Shown one piece after another: positions 43,437 to 52,011 of a stretch of 64,000 nucleotides of DNA. The translations under genes and the position numbers were made by a program. The stretch's first letter is position 1. Each line of letters begins with the position of its first letter. The notes under the pieces are model-generated. The model saw nothing but the letters and a program-made list of their open reading frames with translations, had not been told where the DNA came from and searched no databases. The stretch is from Elusimicrobiota bacterium (lineage in GTDB: Bacteria > Elusimicrobiota > Elusimicrobia > UBA1565 > UBA9628): contig DMMY01000012.1 of assembly GCA_003452935.1 (NCBI GenBank), positions 119,931 to 183,930 on the forward strand, read 5' to 3'.

Positions 43437-45593
43437 ATGAGACTGCTGCGATCCGGGCTTTTCCGCAGGTTTGTCATGGTCTTGGGCGCCCTGGCCCTGG
43501 CGCCCGCGGCTTTCCTGGCCGTGGAACTCGTCGGCATCAGCCAAGGCGCCGTGCAGTCCTCGGTGCTGGAACTGCACACCAAGATGGCTGAGAAGCTGGC
43601 CGAATACGTGGACGATTACTTCAAGGTCAATGACGACAAGCTTTCCTTCGCCTTGGCCTCCCTGCAGAAGAAGATGGAGTGGTCGGACAAGCAGGAGCTT
43701 CTGCGCAGCCTTATCGAGACTCACGCCGACATCGTGGAGATCAGCATCCTCAACCACGAGGGACGCGAGATCATAAAGGTCTACAATCCGGACCAGACGA
43801 AAGACTCGAGCCTCCATTCCCACGGCTCATCCGACGGCTACCGCGAGGCCATGCGGACCAAGGGCCGCGTCCGCCGCATCATCCGTCACGCGCAGGCTCC
43901 GGCCGTGGAGATGTATTACCCGATGGGGCCTCTGGTCTGGGCCCGCATCCTCATCTCCCTGCGCAAGTTGGGCGACCGCATCTGCGCCGAGCGGGTCGGC
44001 GGGACTGGATTCGCGGTCCTGATCGACGCCAAGGGCGATCCCTTGTTTTATCCGAGACAGTACCTCAGCTCCGAGGCGGCCTCCCGCCTGGCGCAGGGCG
44101 GCATCGTCGCGGCCGCTCTGCAGCCGCAGACCGCCGGCTCCAGGGATGTGCCGTCTTTCGAGGGAGCGTCCTGGGTCGGGGCCCATGCGCCCGTGGCCTC
44201 CATCCAGGGAGCGGTTCTCATGCTGCAGCAGCGCCATGAGGCCTACGTTTCCGCCATCCAGATGCGCCGCGCCTCGGTTTGGGTCCTGCTCGCGGTCAGC
44301 GTCTGCGCGGTGCTGGCTGGCACGATCCTGGCCCGGCAGCTGACCTTGCCCCTGTTGGGACTCACGCGCGGGGCCGAGGCGGTCGCCCGCGGGGACTTCC
44401 AGTCCAGGGTCAACGTCTCCACGGGCGACGAGCTGCAGGACCTGGCCGAGACCTTCAACACGATGACGTCCGAGCTGCAGCGCTACTCCGAGCTGCAGGT
44501 AGACCGGCTTGTGGCGGAACAGCGCAAGACCGAGGCCATACTTTTTTCCATCAATGACGGCATCCTGATGTTCGACGGCGACGGCCGCATCCAGCTGGCC
44601 AATCGCAAGGTGCGCGAGTATCTCGGCCTGAGCCCGGGGCTCAACATAGAGGGGCAGACCCTGCCGGAAGTGATGCCGGAATCCTCCTTGCGCGAGACCA
44701 TCTTGCAGGCCCGCTGCGACCCTCGCCCCGAGGCTTTCAAGGAGATCAACCTCTCCACCGAATCCAAGCATCGCTTCCTGCGCATCACCGCGCATCCGGT
44801 GGTGACCCCCGGCAGCGGCGCGGCCCTGGGCGTGGTCACGGCGGTGCGCGACGTGACCTTCGAGCGGGAGCTCGACAAGATGAAAGAGGAGTTCCTGCAC
44901 TACATCACGCACGACCTGCGCAATCCCTTGGGCTCGGCCATGGGCTTTTTGGAGCTGCTCATGAAGGGCAGCGTCGGGGCGCTGAGCGCGGAGCAGCACT
45001 CCATGGTGGCCTCGGTGAAGCGCTCGACCAGCCGCCTGATGGGCATGATCAACAACATACTCGACATCGCCAAAATGGAGTCCGGACGCATCCATCTGCA
45101 GCTGAGGACCGTGTCCTTGCCGGAATTGGCCCGGCGCGCCAGCGAGATCCTCGGGTCCCTGGCCCAGCAGAAGGGCATCAAGGTCAGGCTGGAGGCCAAG
45201 GAGGATATTTCCGTCGATGCCGACGGGGATCTGCTCGAACGGGTCGTCACCAATCTCCTGGGCAACGCGATCAAATATACCCCGAAGGACGGCGCCATCA
45301 CGATTTCCGTCGAGCATGCCGGGCCGGCCGCGCGCGTCTGCGTGGCGGACACCGGCGAGGGCATCCCGCTTGAATTCCAACAGCGTATTTTCGAGAAGTT
45401 CGAGCAAGTGACGGGCCAGAAGCGGGGCGGGACGGGCCTGGGCCTGACGATCGCTAAATTTTTCGTCGAGTCTCACGGAGGCCGGATCTGGGTGGAGTCC
45501 GACCCTGGCCAGGGCTCGCGCTTCTATTTCACCATTCCCAAGGGTTTGTCCCTGGATCGCGCCGGGGAAGTCGTGCAGCGCGCCGGGGGGTGA
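43437..45593 (+). CDS. Sensor histidine kinase (dCache-HAMP-PAS-HisKA-HATPase)
   Basis: 718 residues. A membrane segment (about 8-28) and a second (about 280-300) bracket a periplasmic sensor of dCache type (GTGFAVLIDAKGDPLFYP). HAMP follows (about 300-355), then a PAS domain (about 365-475), HisKA with the phospho-acceptor His492 in THDLRNPLGSAMG, and HATPase_c with N box NLLGNAIKYTP, G1 (ADTGEGIP) and G2 (GGTGLGLTI). All catalytic elements look intact, so this is an active membrane kinase sensing an extracellular small molecule (family knowledge; ligand unknown). No response regulator gene is present in the window. The next gene starts four bases after its stop codon, so a LysM-FecR protein is co-transcribed. 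Confidence 0.95.
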   Translation: MRLLRSGLFRRFVMVLGALALAPAAFLAVELVGISQGAVQSSVLELHTKMAEKLAEYVDDYFKVNDDKLSFALASLQKKMEWSDKQELLRSLIETHADIVEISILNHEGREIIKVYNPDQTKDSSLHSHGSSDGYREAMRTKGRVRRIIRHAQAPAVEMYYPMGPLVWARILISLRKLGDRICAERVGGTGFAVLIDAKGDPLFYPRQYLSSEAASRLAQGGIVAAALQPQTAGSRDVPSFEGASWVGAHAPVASIQGAVLMLQQRHEAYVSAIQMRRASVWVLLAVSVCAVLAGTILARQLTLPLLGLTRGAEAVARGDFQSRVNVSTGDELQDLAETFNTMTSELQRYSELQVDRLVAEQRKTEAILFSINDGILMFDGDGRIQLANRKVREYLGLSPGLNIEGQTLPEVMPESSLRETILQARCDPRPEAFKEINLSTESKHRFLRITAHPVVTPGSGAALGVVTAVRDVTFERELDKMKEEFLHYITHDLRNPLGSAMGFLELLMKGSVGALSAEQHSMVASVKRSTSRLMGMINNILDIAKMESGRIHLQLRTVSLPELARRASEILGSLAQQKGIKVRLEAKEDISVDADGDLLERVVTNLLGNAIKYTPKDGAITISVEHAGPAARVCVADTGEGIPLEFQQRIFEKFEQVTGQKRGGTGLGLTIAKFFVESHGGRIWVESDPGQGSRFYFTIPKGLSLDRAGEVVQRAGG

Positions 45594-45597
45594 AGCC

Positions 45598-47049
45598 ATG
45601 GCATGGGATCGGAGGGCGGCGGTCTTTCTGGCGATTTTGATTCTCGCCTGCGGAGGCTGGGCGCGGGCGGCGCGGCGCAGCGCGGAGCGGTCCTTTCAAA
45701 CCGTCATCGTCCATCCCGGGGACACTCTTTGGGGCATTGCCCACGTTTGGCTGCGCGACCCGGCCAAGTGGGATGAGATACTCAAATACAACCGGCTGCC
45801 TGCGTCCGATCCCACCGTGGCCTTGCCCGGGATGACTCTGCGGGTGCCGGTGGTTCTCATCAAAGAAGATATGCGCGCCGCGACGCTGATCTACCTGCTC
45901 AACCGCGTCTCTTTTCGCAGGCAGGACACGGCGGACTGGAAATCCGCGGCGGAGGAACTGCAGCTGTATCGGGGCGATTCCCTGCGCACTTTCGAGAATT
46001 CGAAGGCCAAGGTGAGGTTCGTCAACGCGGAACTCCTCAGCCTCGACGCCAACTCCATGGCCATCATCAAGCCCGTGACCCGCGATTATGACGTGGAGCT
46101 CAAGAGCGGCGGCGTCTTCGTCGGCCGTTCCCGGGTGGTGACGGCCTCGGCGCGCATCACGCCCAAGACCCGCGATGCGGAATACTCGGCCAGGGTGCGC
46201 AGCGATCTGAGCACGCTGGTCGAGGTCTACAAGGGCGTGGCGGCGGTGGATGCCCAAGGCAAGAGCGTCGACGTGCCGGCCGGAATGGGCGCGGAGATAA
46301 AGCTCGGCATGGCCCCCAGCCTCCCCAAGCTGATCGCGGACCTGCCGGAGTTCGAGGCGCGCGCGGCCGCGTTCAAGGGCGAGGCGGTCGCGGGGCAGGC
46401 GCGTATCGAGCTCGACGCCCGGCTGCGCATACCCAACGCGGTCAGCGCCGACGAGATTTCCTCATCGGGCGATATCAATGATCTCGGGACAAGCCTTAAA
46501 GGACTGAGCATCGGTATTCCTGTTTCCGGCTACCACATTCAAGCCGCGCGCAACCGGGATTTCGCGGAGATCATATTCGACAAGCACTACAGCGTCGACG
46601 AGCCCGTCCGGCTTGGGGATGAGAACATCGCGCCCGGGGTGTATTATTGGCGCGTGGCCGTCATCGACCTGCTGGGCACGGAGCAGGCCTTCTCCGCGCC
46701 CCGGCTTTACTCCTTCGGAGTGATGCGGACCACCAAGGGCGCCATGAACCTCAATACCTCGTTTTCCCTGCTGCGGCCCGCGGGGGATGAAATCGTATCC
46801 AGCGACACGTACCGCGTCATGGGGTTGGTCAAGACGGAGAACCTCACGGTGCAGGTCGCCGGCAAGCCGGCGAGGACCGATGAGTCGGGCAATTTCTTTG
46901 CCACGGTCAAGCTCAAGGAAGGCGCCAACGTGATCGCTATCCAAGTAAGAGACGGCTACGGGCACGTCACCACGTTGACGCGGCGCGTAACCTATGTCCC
47001 GGCGAAGGCGTCCAGTTCCTCGTCGGTCTTGCCGCCTGGGCTCAGGTAG
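45598..47049 (+). CDS. LysM and FecR-domain envelope protein
   Basis: 483 residues with an N-terminal signal segment (about 4-24). A LysM domain (about 34-82: HPGDTLWGIAHVWLRDPAKWDEILKYN, then PGMTLRVP) should bind peptidoglycan. A FecR domain follows (about 120-240, with DYDVELKSGGVFVGRS), then an Ig-like C-terminal part (about 290-470) with the wall-anchored beta repeats typical of LysM-FecR proteins. Family knowledge: this architecture occurs in periplasmic proteins of unclear function, sometimes linked to signalling. It is translationally close to the histidine kinase (4-base gap) and its 3' end overlaps the convergent gene at 47042 by 8 bases. An ATG four bases downstream of 45598 is out of frame. 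Confidence 0.9.
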   Translation: MAWDRRAAVFLAILILACGGWARAARRSAERSFQTVIVHPGDTLWGIAHVWLRDPAKWDEILKYNRLPASDPTVALPGMTLRVPVVLIKEDMRAATLIYLLNRVSFRRQDTADWKSAAEELQLYRGDSLRTFENSKAKVRFVNAELLSLDANSMAIIKPVTRDYDVELKSGGVFVGRSRVVTASARITPKTRDAEYSARVRSDLSTLVEVYKGVAAVDAQGKSVDVPAGMGAEIKLGMAPSLPKLIADLPEFEARAAAFKGEAVAGQARIELDARLRIPNAVSADEISSSGDINDLGTSLKGLSIGIPVSGYHIQAARNRDFAEIIFDKHYSVDEPVRLGDENIAPGVYYWRVAVIDLLGTEQAFSAPRLYSFGVMRTTKGAMNLNTSFSLLRPAGDEIVSSDTYRVMGLVKTENLTVQVAGKPARTDESGNFFATVKLKEGANVIAIQVRDGYGHVTTLTRRVTYVPAKASSSSSVLPPGLR

Positions 47050-48829
47050 CCCCGCGCTCCCGGAGAAACCGGTAGAGCGTGATTTCCGAATTGGCGAAGA
47101 CTCGTTGGAGCTTGTCGCGGCCGGGCAGGCCCGAGGCCGGGATCAGGCGGCGCTCGAACGGCCCGACCCACAGATAGTCGGCGGGATAGCCAGCCGTGGG
47201 CGCCGAGGATGCCGTATCGCGCAGGAGAGACAGGATTTTGCTCCTATCGAGCATGCAGAAGTAGAGAAAGAAGGAGCCGGCGCGCTCCTGGCTTTCCGTG
47301 TCCAGAACGCCGGTCCAGAGATGTTTTCCCCAGTCCTCGCTTCCGCTTCGCCCTTCCCTCAGGAAGTCCTCCAGCCCGGCTCCGAAAAGAGAGAGCGCGT
47401 GGATGATCCTCCGGGCGTTCTCGGCCGGCGCGATGTCGGAAACGACGGGAAAAAGGAAGGAGACGGCGATTTTGTTGTGGGTGTGCACCGGTATCTTGAG
47501 GTTCGTTTGGGGGCTCAGGGCCGCGACGACGGAATCCCGCGGCGTGTTTTTTGACAGCCAGGAAAAAGCCTCTTCCTGCGCGGCGCGCATGCCGTATATC
47601 TGATAGTGAAGCGCCGAATAACCGGTGACCCGCGGCAGCGCCAGAAGGCACATGAACCCGGCCAGGCAAAGCCATGCGGGAGAGTCCGTCGGTTTTTTGC
47701 CTCCCGCGACGCGGCCGAGCGTCAGCGCGAGGAAGGTGTTGCCTATGTAAAACCAATGTCCCTGGCCGCCCATGGACCACCCGGTCAGGACTTGGGCGTT
47801 GCTCGCCAAAAACATGGCGGCGAGCATGCAGGCGCACCAAAGCGCCATCCCGTCGCGTCCGATCCGCCAGAGCGCCAGGACCGCGCCGGCGAGGAAGGGC
47901 AGGGCGCGCCAGTCCGGGCGGCGCTCCCAGAGCACTCCCAGGAAATCCCGGCCTCCAAGCCCGCTGGCTTGGCTGAGGATGAGGGGCAGGCTCAGGGCCG
48001 CGGCGATGAGCCATACGGCCCCGATCCGCCAGGCGATCGCGCGCGCGCTCCAGGACCGCCAGAGGCCGTAGAGCGGAGCCGCGCCCAGGAATGCCAGCCA
48101 CACGTCAAAGTGGACGTAGGCCAGCAGGCCGCCGGAGAGTCCAGCGATGGCGACGGAGCCCCAATCCTTGCGCGCGTCGGCCCGCACGAAGGCCAGGCTG
48201 GCGATAAACAGCGCCAAATGCGTGAACAAGGGGCCGGTGATCCGGGTCGGGCCGAAGAAATAGTGGTAGGATCCCAGGAACCAGAACATGTACTGCAGCG
48301 TGTTCTTGAGAAGATCCGCGAAGTGACGGTCGATAAAGAAGGATCGGGTCAGGTCCGCGAAGAGCGTGAAGGCGACGGCGACGCACAGGGCTTGGTTCGC
48401 GCCGGCTCCCAGCCGGCGCATGAAAGCGTAGAGGACGGGAACCCAAAGCAGGACGAAAACGAACTGAGCCAGGATCCAGGTGGTCCGGATATCCCCGGTG
48501 AGCCTTTGGATGAGTCCGAAACAGAAGAAGGTCAGGCCGTCGGTCAGCGCCAGCCGAAGGCTGCGGTTTTCCCGGATGTAGGGATCGGCGGCCCGGAGAT
48601 GGGTCCCCGCCTGGCGGATGCGCGCCGCGTAGTAATAATTGTCTTCCGAAAGAGTGAAGCTGTCCACCATGGAGAACGAGCCATTGTTGGTCCAGCTTCG
48701 GAAATACTCGGGGAAACGAGCTTGATAGAAGCGGCGCTCCATGCGCATGAGCAGGGCGGGGGCCAAGAGAAGGCCGGCCGTGGCGAGCGTGAAAAAAGGC
48801 AGCCATCTGCGGGGTCTCGAATTCGTCAT
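47042..48829 (-). CDS. Polytopic membrane protein, GT-C glycosyltransferase-like
   Basis: 595 residues with a membrane segment near residue 12-30, a first extracytoplasmic loop carrying an acidic motif (LSEDNYYYAARIRQAG), about ten further membrane segments and a C-terminal soluble domain (about 430-595). This layout resembles GT-C glycosyltransferases that use lipid-linked sugars. The start is placed at 48829, where AGGAG lies 5 bases upstream (48835-48839 on the plus strand); the open frame extends further but the extra residues are Arg-rich and lack a ribosome binding site. It is divergent from the GT2 gene at 48966, a natural partner that would make the lipid-linked donor (inference). I cannot assign a sugar or acceptor. 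Confidence 0.75.
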   Translation of the reverse strand: MTNSRPRRWLPFFTLATAGLLLAPALLMRMERRFYQARFPEYFRSWTNNGSFSMVDSFTLSEDNYYYAARIRQAGTHLRAADPYIRENRSLRLALTDGLTFFCFGLIQRLTGDIRTTWILAQFVFVLLWVPVLYAFMRRLGAGANQALCVAVAFTLFADLTRSFFIDRHFADLLKNTLQYMFWFLGSYHYFFGPTRITGPLFTHLALFIASLAFVRADARKDWGSVAIAGLSGGLLAYVHFDVWLAFLGAAPLYGLWRSWSARAIAWRIGAVWLIAAALSLPLILSQASGLGGRDFLGVLWERRPDWRALPFLAGAVLALWRIGRDGMALWCACMLAAMFLASNAQVLTGWSMGGQGHWFYIGNTFLALTLGRVAGGKKPTDSPAWLCLAGFMCLLALPRVTGYSALHYQIYGMRAAQEEAFSWLSKNTPRDSVVAALSPQTNLKIPVHTHNKIAVSFLFPVVSDIAPAENARRIIHALSLFGAGLEDFLREGRSGSEDWGKHLWTGVLDTESQERAGSFFLYFCMLDRSKILSLLRDTASSAPTAGYPADYLWVGPFERRLIPASGLPGRDKLQRVFANSEITLYRFLRERGAT

Positions 48830-48929
48830 GACAGCTCCTGGCGTTCCTTGTTCCAGACTAATAGATAAGCATTTATCCATGCCGCGAATGAATATGGGGC
48901 GCGGGCGGCGAGGTCGAGACCCGCGGAAT

Positions 48930-48938
48930 TGATATAAT
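48930..48938 (+). promoter_or_regulatory. Extended -10 promoter of the GT2 gene
   Basis: TGATATAAT (48930-48938) is a perfect extended -10 (TGnTATAAT). No convincing -35 is present, as usual for extended -10 promoters. The ATG at 48966 lies about 21 bases after the predicted start; no clear Shine-Dalgarno is visible. Confidence 0.6.
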
Positions 48939-48965
48939 GCGCCTCGAGGTTTCATAGAAACGAGC

Positions 48966-49709
48966 ATGCGCCTGTCCTTGGTCATACCCGCCTTTAACGA
49001 ACGAAAGCGGCTGCCGCGGACGCTCAACTCGCTTTTTTCCTACTTTGAGAGCCATCCTCCCGGAAACTTCGAAATCCTGGTCGTGGACGACGGCAGCCGG
49101 GACGGTACCGCCGAGGCCGTGGAGGAGCTGGGCAAATCTCATCTTCAACTGCGCTTGCTGCGCCTCGGGAGCAATATGGGCCGGGGCGTCGCCGTGCGCG
49201 AGGGAATCCGCGCCGCGAGCGGCGAGCTCGTCCTTGAGACGGACGCCGACGGGAGCGTCCGGGAAGAGGCCATCATGCGCTTTGTCGAATTCTTCGACGC
49301 GCATCCGGACGTGGACGTCCTCATCGGCAGCCGCAATGCCGCCGGGGCGGAGATACTGACCGCCCAGCCCTTTCTTCGAGTTTTTTTGGGCTATGTTTTT
49401 CTGGCCTTGGCCAATCTCTTCTTCGGCTGGGATATCGCGGATTATACCCTGGGGTTCAAGATGTTCCGGCGCCGCGCGGCCGAGGACATCTTCCGCCATC
49501 AGTTCGACTCCGCCTATCTGGCCGAAGCCGAGATCGTCTTCGTGGCGCGCCGGCGCGGATGGGCTCTGCGGGAATTGCCGGTCATGTGGACGGACTATCG
49601 GGACTCCCGGGTGCGGCCCGGACGGGATTCCTGGCGGTCGGCGGTCGGCCTGGCTAAGATGCTGTGGCGGGCGCGCCGGGGCGACTACGACGGCGGCCGC
49701 CGGCGTTAG
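48966..49709 (+). CDS. GT2 glycosyltransferase, polyprenyl-phosphate mannosyl/glucosyl synthase type
   Basis: 247 residues of GT-A fold. LSLVIPAFNERKRLPRTLNSL opens the nucleotide-sugar site, followed by ILVVDDGSRDGT, NMGRGVAVREGI and the metal-binding DTDADGS-type motif (ETDADGS near residue 90), then QPFLRVFLG and DYTLGFKMFRRRAAE. These are the features of dolichol/undecaprenyl-phosphate sugar synthases, which move a sugar from a nucleotide donor to a polyprenyl phosphate at the inner membrane. One hydrophobic patch (about 140-160) may attach it to the membrane. It is divergent from the GT-C-like gene and overlaps the convergent gene at 49706 by 4 bases. Confidence 0.9.
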   Translation: MRLSLVIPAFNERKRLPRTLNSLFSYFESHPPGNFEILVVDDGSRDGTAEAVEELGKSHLQLRLLRLGSNMGRGVAVREGIRAASGELVLETDADGSVREEAIMRFVEFFDAHPDVDVLIGSRNAAGAEILTAQPFLRVFLGYVFLALANLFFGWDIADYTLGFKMFRRRAAEDIFRHQFDSAYLAEAEIVFVARRRGWALRELPVMWTDYRDSRVRPGRDSWRSAVGLAKMLWRARRGDYDGGRRR

Positions 49710-51475
49710 GGTTCGCCGCGCACCGCCGCCAGGCGCTGCCCCGGCCCGAGGCCGCGCTGCTGTTCCAGCGGCGCCAGGATGCCGAGCGGACCCCCCGGGA
49801 GAACTTGCGGCTGGGCGTCTTGGGATGAAGCCGCGGGCAGGGCCGCGAACGCGGCTACGATGTACCCCCAGCGGGCGGGATTGCCGCGCAGCAGCGAGCG
49901 CGGGACGCGGGCCCGGATCGACTTGCTCGCCGGGTCCGCGTCAATGGGGATGTCGGCCAGCCAGGCTGGATCGGAACCGGAGGAGGCTCTCCACAGGGCT
50001 GCTCCCGCGGGCCCGAGGCTGAGGGCGAATTCCCAGCAGTCGCGATTGGCGGCAAAGGCGGACCTGCCGTCGAGCAATGAGGACGAGCCGGCTCCGGGGA
50101 CGTGGTTGATGTCCACGTAAACGTCCTGCACGAGCCGTCCCAACTGGCCGTGGGCCGCGGACGTCGAATTGTCAAGACTCGCCATGCGCAGCAGGAAGGT
50201 CACGGAGGAGATGTCCCACTCCACCTGGAAATCGAGGATCTTCCAGGCGTCGGAGGCCTTGCTTTCCCCGGGCAGGGGTCGGCTCAGGCTGCCCGCGGGA
50301 TTCTGAAAGGAAATCCACGCGGCCCCGCGCGATATCCTCACGTCCGTCGGGGATTCTTCGCTGGAATTTTCAGTCGCGGCCGCGGCTTCGGAGCCGAGCC
50401 ATGAGGCGTATAGCTCGCCGGGCGCGGGCTGCTTGAGGCGGCGGTAGACGGATATGAGACGCTGGCGCAGTTCCCGGTCGGCCTCTTTTGCTTCAGAGCC
50501 GGAAAGTCCTAAAAGGCGGTAATATCGGCTCGACTGGGCCGCATAAAGCGCGTTGGCGGCATTCTCCAGGGCCTTAAGATCGGCCGTGCCCGAATTCTGG
50601 TAGCGCTTAACGGCCGCGGCCGCCTCGCCGTAGGCTTTCCAGGCCGCTTCCTGGGCCGGCCGTCCGTTCCATGAGCCGGCTCCCCAACCCGGCCAATCCT
50701 GGACCTCGCTCGAAAGAGCGGCGGAGCTGCTTTTGAAGACCGTTTCCCAGGTCCAGGAGGGACGCTTCTCGGACAATCCGCGCAGCAGGGAGAGGCATGA
50801 ACCCGGCGGGACCAGGCCGCCGGCCTCGTCCGCCACCAGACGGATCTTGTCTCCGGGCTTGAGCCAGGCGTCGAGCTCTCCCGGTCCGGGAATGCGGCTT
50901 TCGGCGCGCAGCGCCGCGAACGGGAGGAAGGCCGATCGGGCCGGCTCGGTCGATGATTCCAAGGAGGATTTTACGGAGCGCGCTTCGGAGGCAAGGACCG
51001 GCGGTTCGTAAGGGCCCACGGCGATCCAGGAAATTCCCAGGGCGCGCAGCATGGGGATCATGTCCGCGGCCGCGCCGCCGCCTCCGGGCACGAGTCCGGC
51101 GACGGGAAAATTCAAGGCGGCTTTGAACTCTTCGCGGCAGAGAGCGATGCGGTCCGGGATATCCTGAGGCCTGGGCGCCATGGGATGTTTTTCGATCAGG
51201 GGCAGGATGGGATCTCCCGGGATGCGCATGGCGATCTCAAGGCGGCCCGCTTGGACCAAAGGCGCAAGGATGGCGGCGGCATGAGGGCGGATCATCGCGG
51301 GCGTCAGGGCGAGGGTCAGCTTGAGTTGGGGATAGGCCGCGAATGCCGCGGAGAGGCTTTCCCATTCGGAGAACGTCTCGGGAGGCACCAGGAGCAGGGT
51401 CATCCGGCGCTGTTCGCCGCGGGCCAGCGCCCGCCCCGGTAAAAAAAGCAGGAACGCGAGCAGGAGGGCTCTCAT
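49706..51475 (-). CDS. Exported GH57/deacetylase-like barrel protein with glucodextranase-C-like domain
   Basis: 589 residues. A signal peptide (ALLLAFLLFLPGRALA) is followed by a beta/alpha-barrel region (about 25-250) resembling the NodB/GH57-type fold: TLLLVPPETFSEWESL, LTLALTPAMIRPH, EIAMRIPGDPILP and VPGGGGAAADMIPML. A helical linker region follows (about 260-410), then a C-terminal beta domain (about 420-560) like the C-terminal module of glucodextranase (LVQDVYVDINHVPGAGSSSLLDGR). This predicts periplasmic or surface alpha-glucan recognition or cleavage; catalytic residues cannot be fixed from sequence alone. Its ATG overlaps the stop codon of the CBM48 gene upstream (ATGA), so the pair is translationally coupled. 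An open extension upstream of 51475 is in the frame of neither signal peptide nor domain and is not used. Confidence 0.8.
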   Translation of the reverse strand: MRALLLAFLLFLPGRALARGEQRRMTLLLVPPETFSEWESLSAAFAAYPQLKLTLALTPAMIRPHAAAILAPLVQAGRLEIAMRIPGDPILPLIEKHPMAPRPQDIPDRIALCREEFKAALNFPVAGLVPGGGGAAADMIPMLRALGISWIAVGPYEPPVLASEARSVKSSLESSTEPARSAFLPFAALRAESRIPGPGELDAWLKPGDKIRLVADEAGGLVPPGSCLSLLRGLSEKRPSWTWETVFKSSSAALSSEVQDWPGWGAGSWNGRPAQEAAWKAYGEAAAAVKRYQNSGTADLKALENAANALYAAQSSRYYRLLGLSGSEAKEADRELRQRLISVYRRLKQPAPGELYASWLGSEAAAATENSSEESPTDVRISRGAAWISFQNPAGSLSRPLPGESKASDAWKILDFQVEWDISSVTFLLRMASLDNSTSAAHGQLGRLVQDVYVDINHVPGAGSSSLLDGRSAFAANRDCWEFALSLGPAGAALWRASSGSDPAWLADIPIDADPASKSIRARVPRSLLRGNPARWGYIVAAFAALPAASSQDAQPQVLPGGPLGILAPLEQQRGLGPGQRLAAVRGEP

Positions 51476-51936
51476 GGCACGGTGCGCACCGAAGTCTTGC
51501 GTCCGTCCGTTCCCAGCTCGCTGCGGCCGCGGGGATCCGTAAACGCCTGGCCGTTGACGAGGAAGAGGTAGCGGTATCTGCCGGCCGGCAAGGGCAGCAT
51601 GATTTCCCAATATCCTCCCCCGGCGCGGGAAAGGGGCAGCTTCCCGGCTTTCCAGTCGTTGAAATCTCCGATCAGCTCCACGGAGCGGGCTTTCGCGGCC
51701 GCGATGCGGAATTCCACCAAGTGCAAGCTGTCGTCGGGGGCAGGCTCGGCGTTGTTGCCGCGGCGGCCTGGGAAATCCACTCTTGACGGCCGTATGGCCG
51801 CGGATTTCGAGCCGGTCAGGAATCGGTAATAGTCCTGCGCCGCCCGCATGAGTATCGCGGATGGGATCGCGGCCAGAGTCGCCACGGCCAGAGCGAACGT
51901 CCAGAATATCCACTTGCTGCGTCCGAAGCGATCCAT
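51472..51936 (-). CDS. Membrane-anchored CBM48 (AMPK-type glycogen-binding) protein
   Basis: 154 residues: a membrane anchor (about 8-30), a linker, and a C-terminal carbohydrate-binding module of the CBM48/E-set type (about 75-145), with VELIGDFNDWK, a hydrophobic strand pair GGYWEIMLPLPAGRYRYLFLVNG and the DPRG end. In this family the W and the aromatic/Asn residues bind alpha-1,4-glucans. The domain stands alone, not fused to a catalytic part; the coupled gene downstream (ATGA overlap) would supply it. The likely role is glucan binding at the cell surface or periplasm. Confidence 0.88.
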   Translation of the reverse strand: MDRFGRSKWIFWTFALAVATLAAIPSAILMRAAQDYYRFLTGSKSAAIRPSRVDFPGRRGNNAEPAPDDSLHLVEFRIAAAKARSVELIGDFNDWKAGKLPLSRAGGGYWEIMLPLPAGRYRYLFLVNGQAFTDPRGRSELGTDGRKTSVRTVP

Positions 51937-51998
51937 CGTGCTTTCATATTAATACTTTGCGCAATGACTGTCTAATGCCCAAGCCCCGGACATTGTTG

Positions 51999-52004
51999 TA
52001 TATT
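51999..52004 (+). promoter_or_regulatory. -10 box adjacent to the TPR gene start
   Basis: TATATT (51999-52004) begins 13 bases before the ATG at 52012, predicting a start of transcription at or next to the start codon. There is no Shine-Dalgarno sequence in the 8 bases between them and no consensus -35. Confidence 0.4.
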
Positions 52005-52011
52005 GACAGGG

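Noticed and set aside
48830..49027. N-terminal extension of the GT-C-like protein
   Set aside because: The extra residues are Arg-rich and unlike a membrane protein, while AGGAG sits 5 bases before the ATG at 48829.
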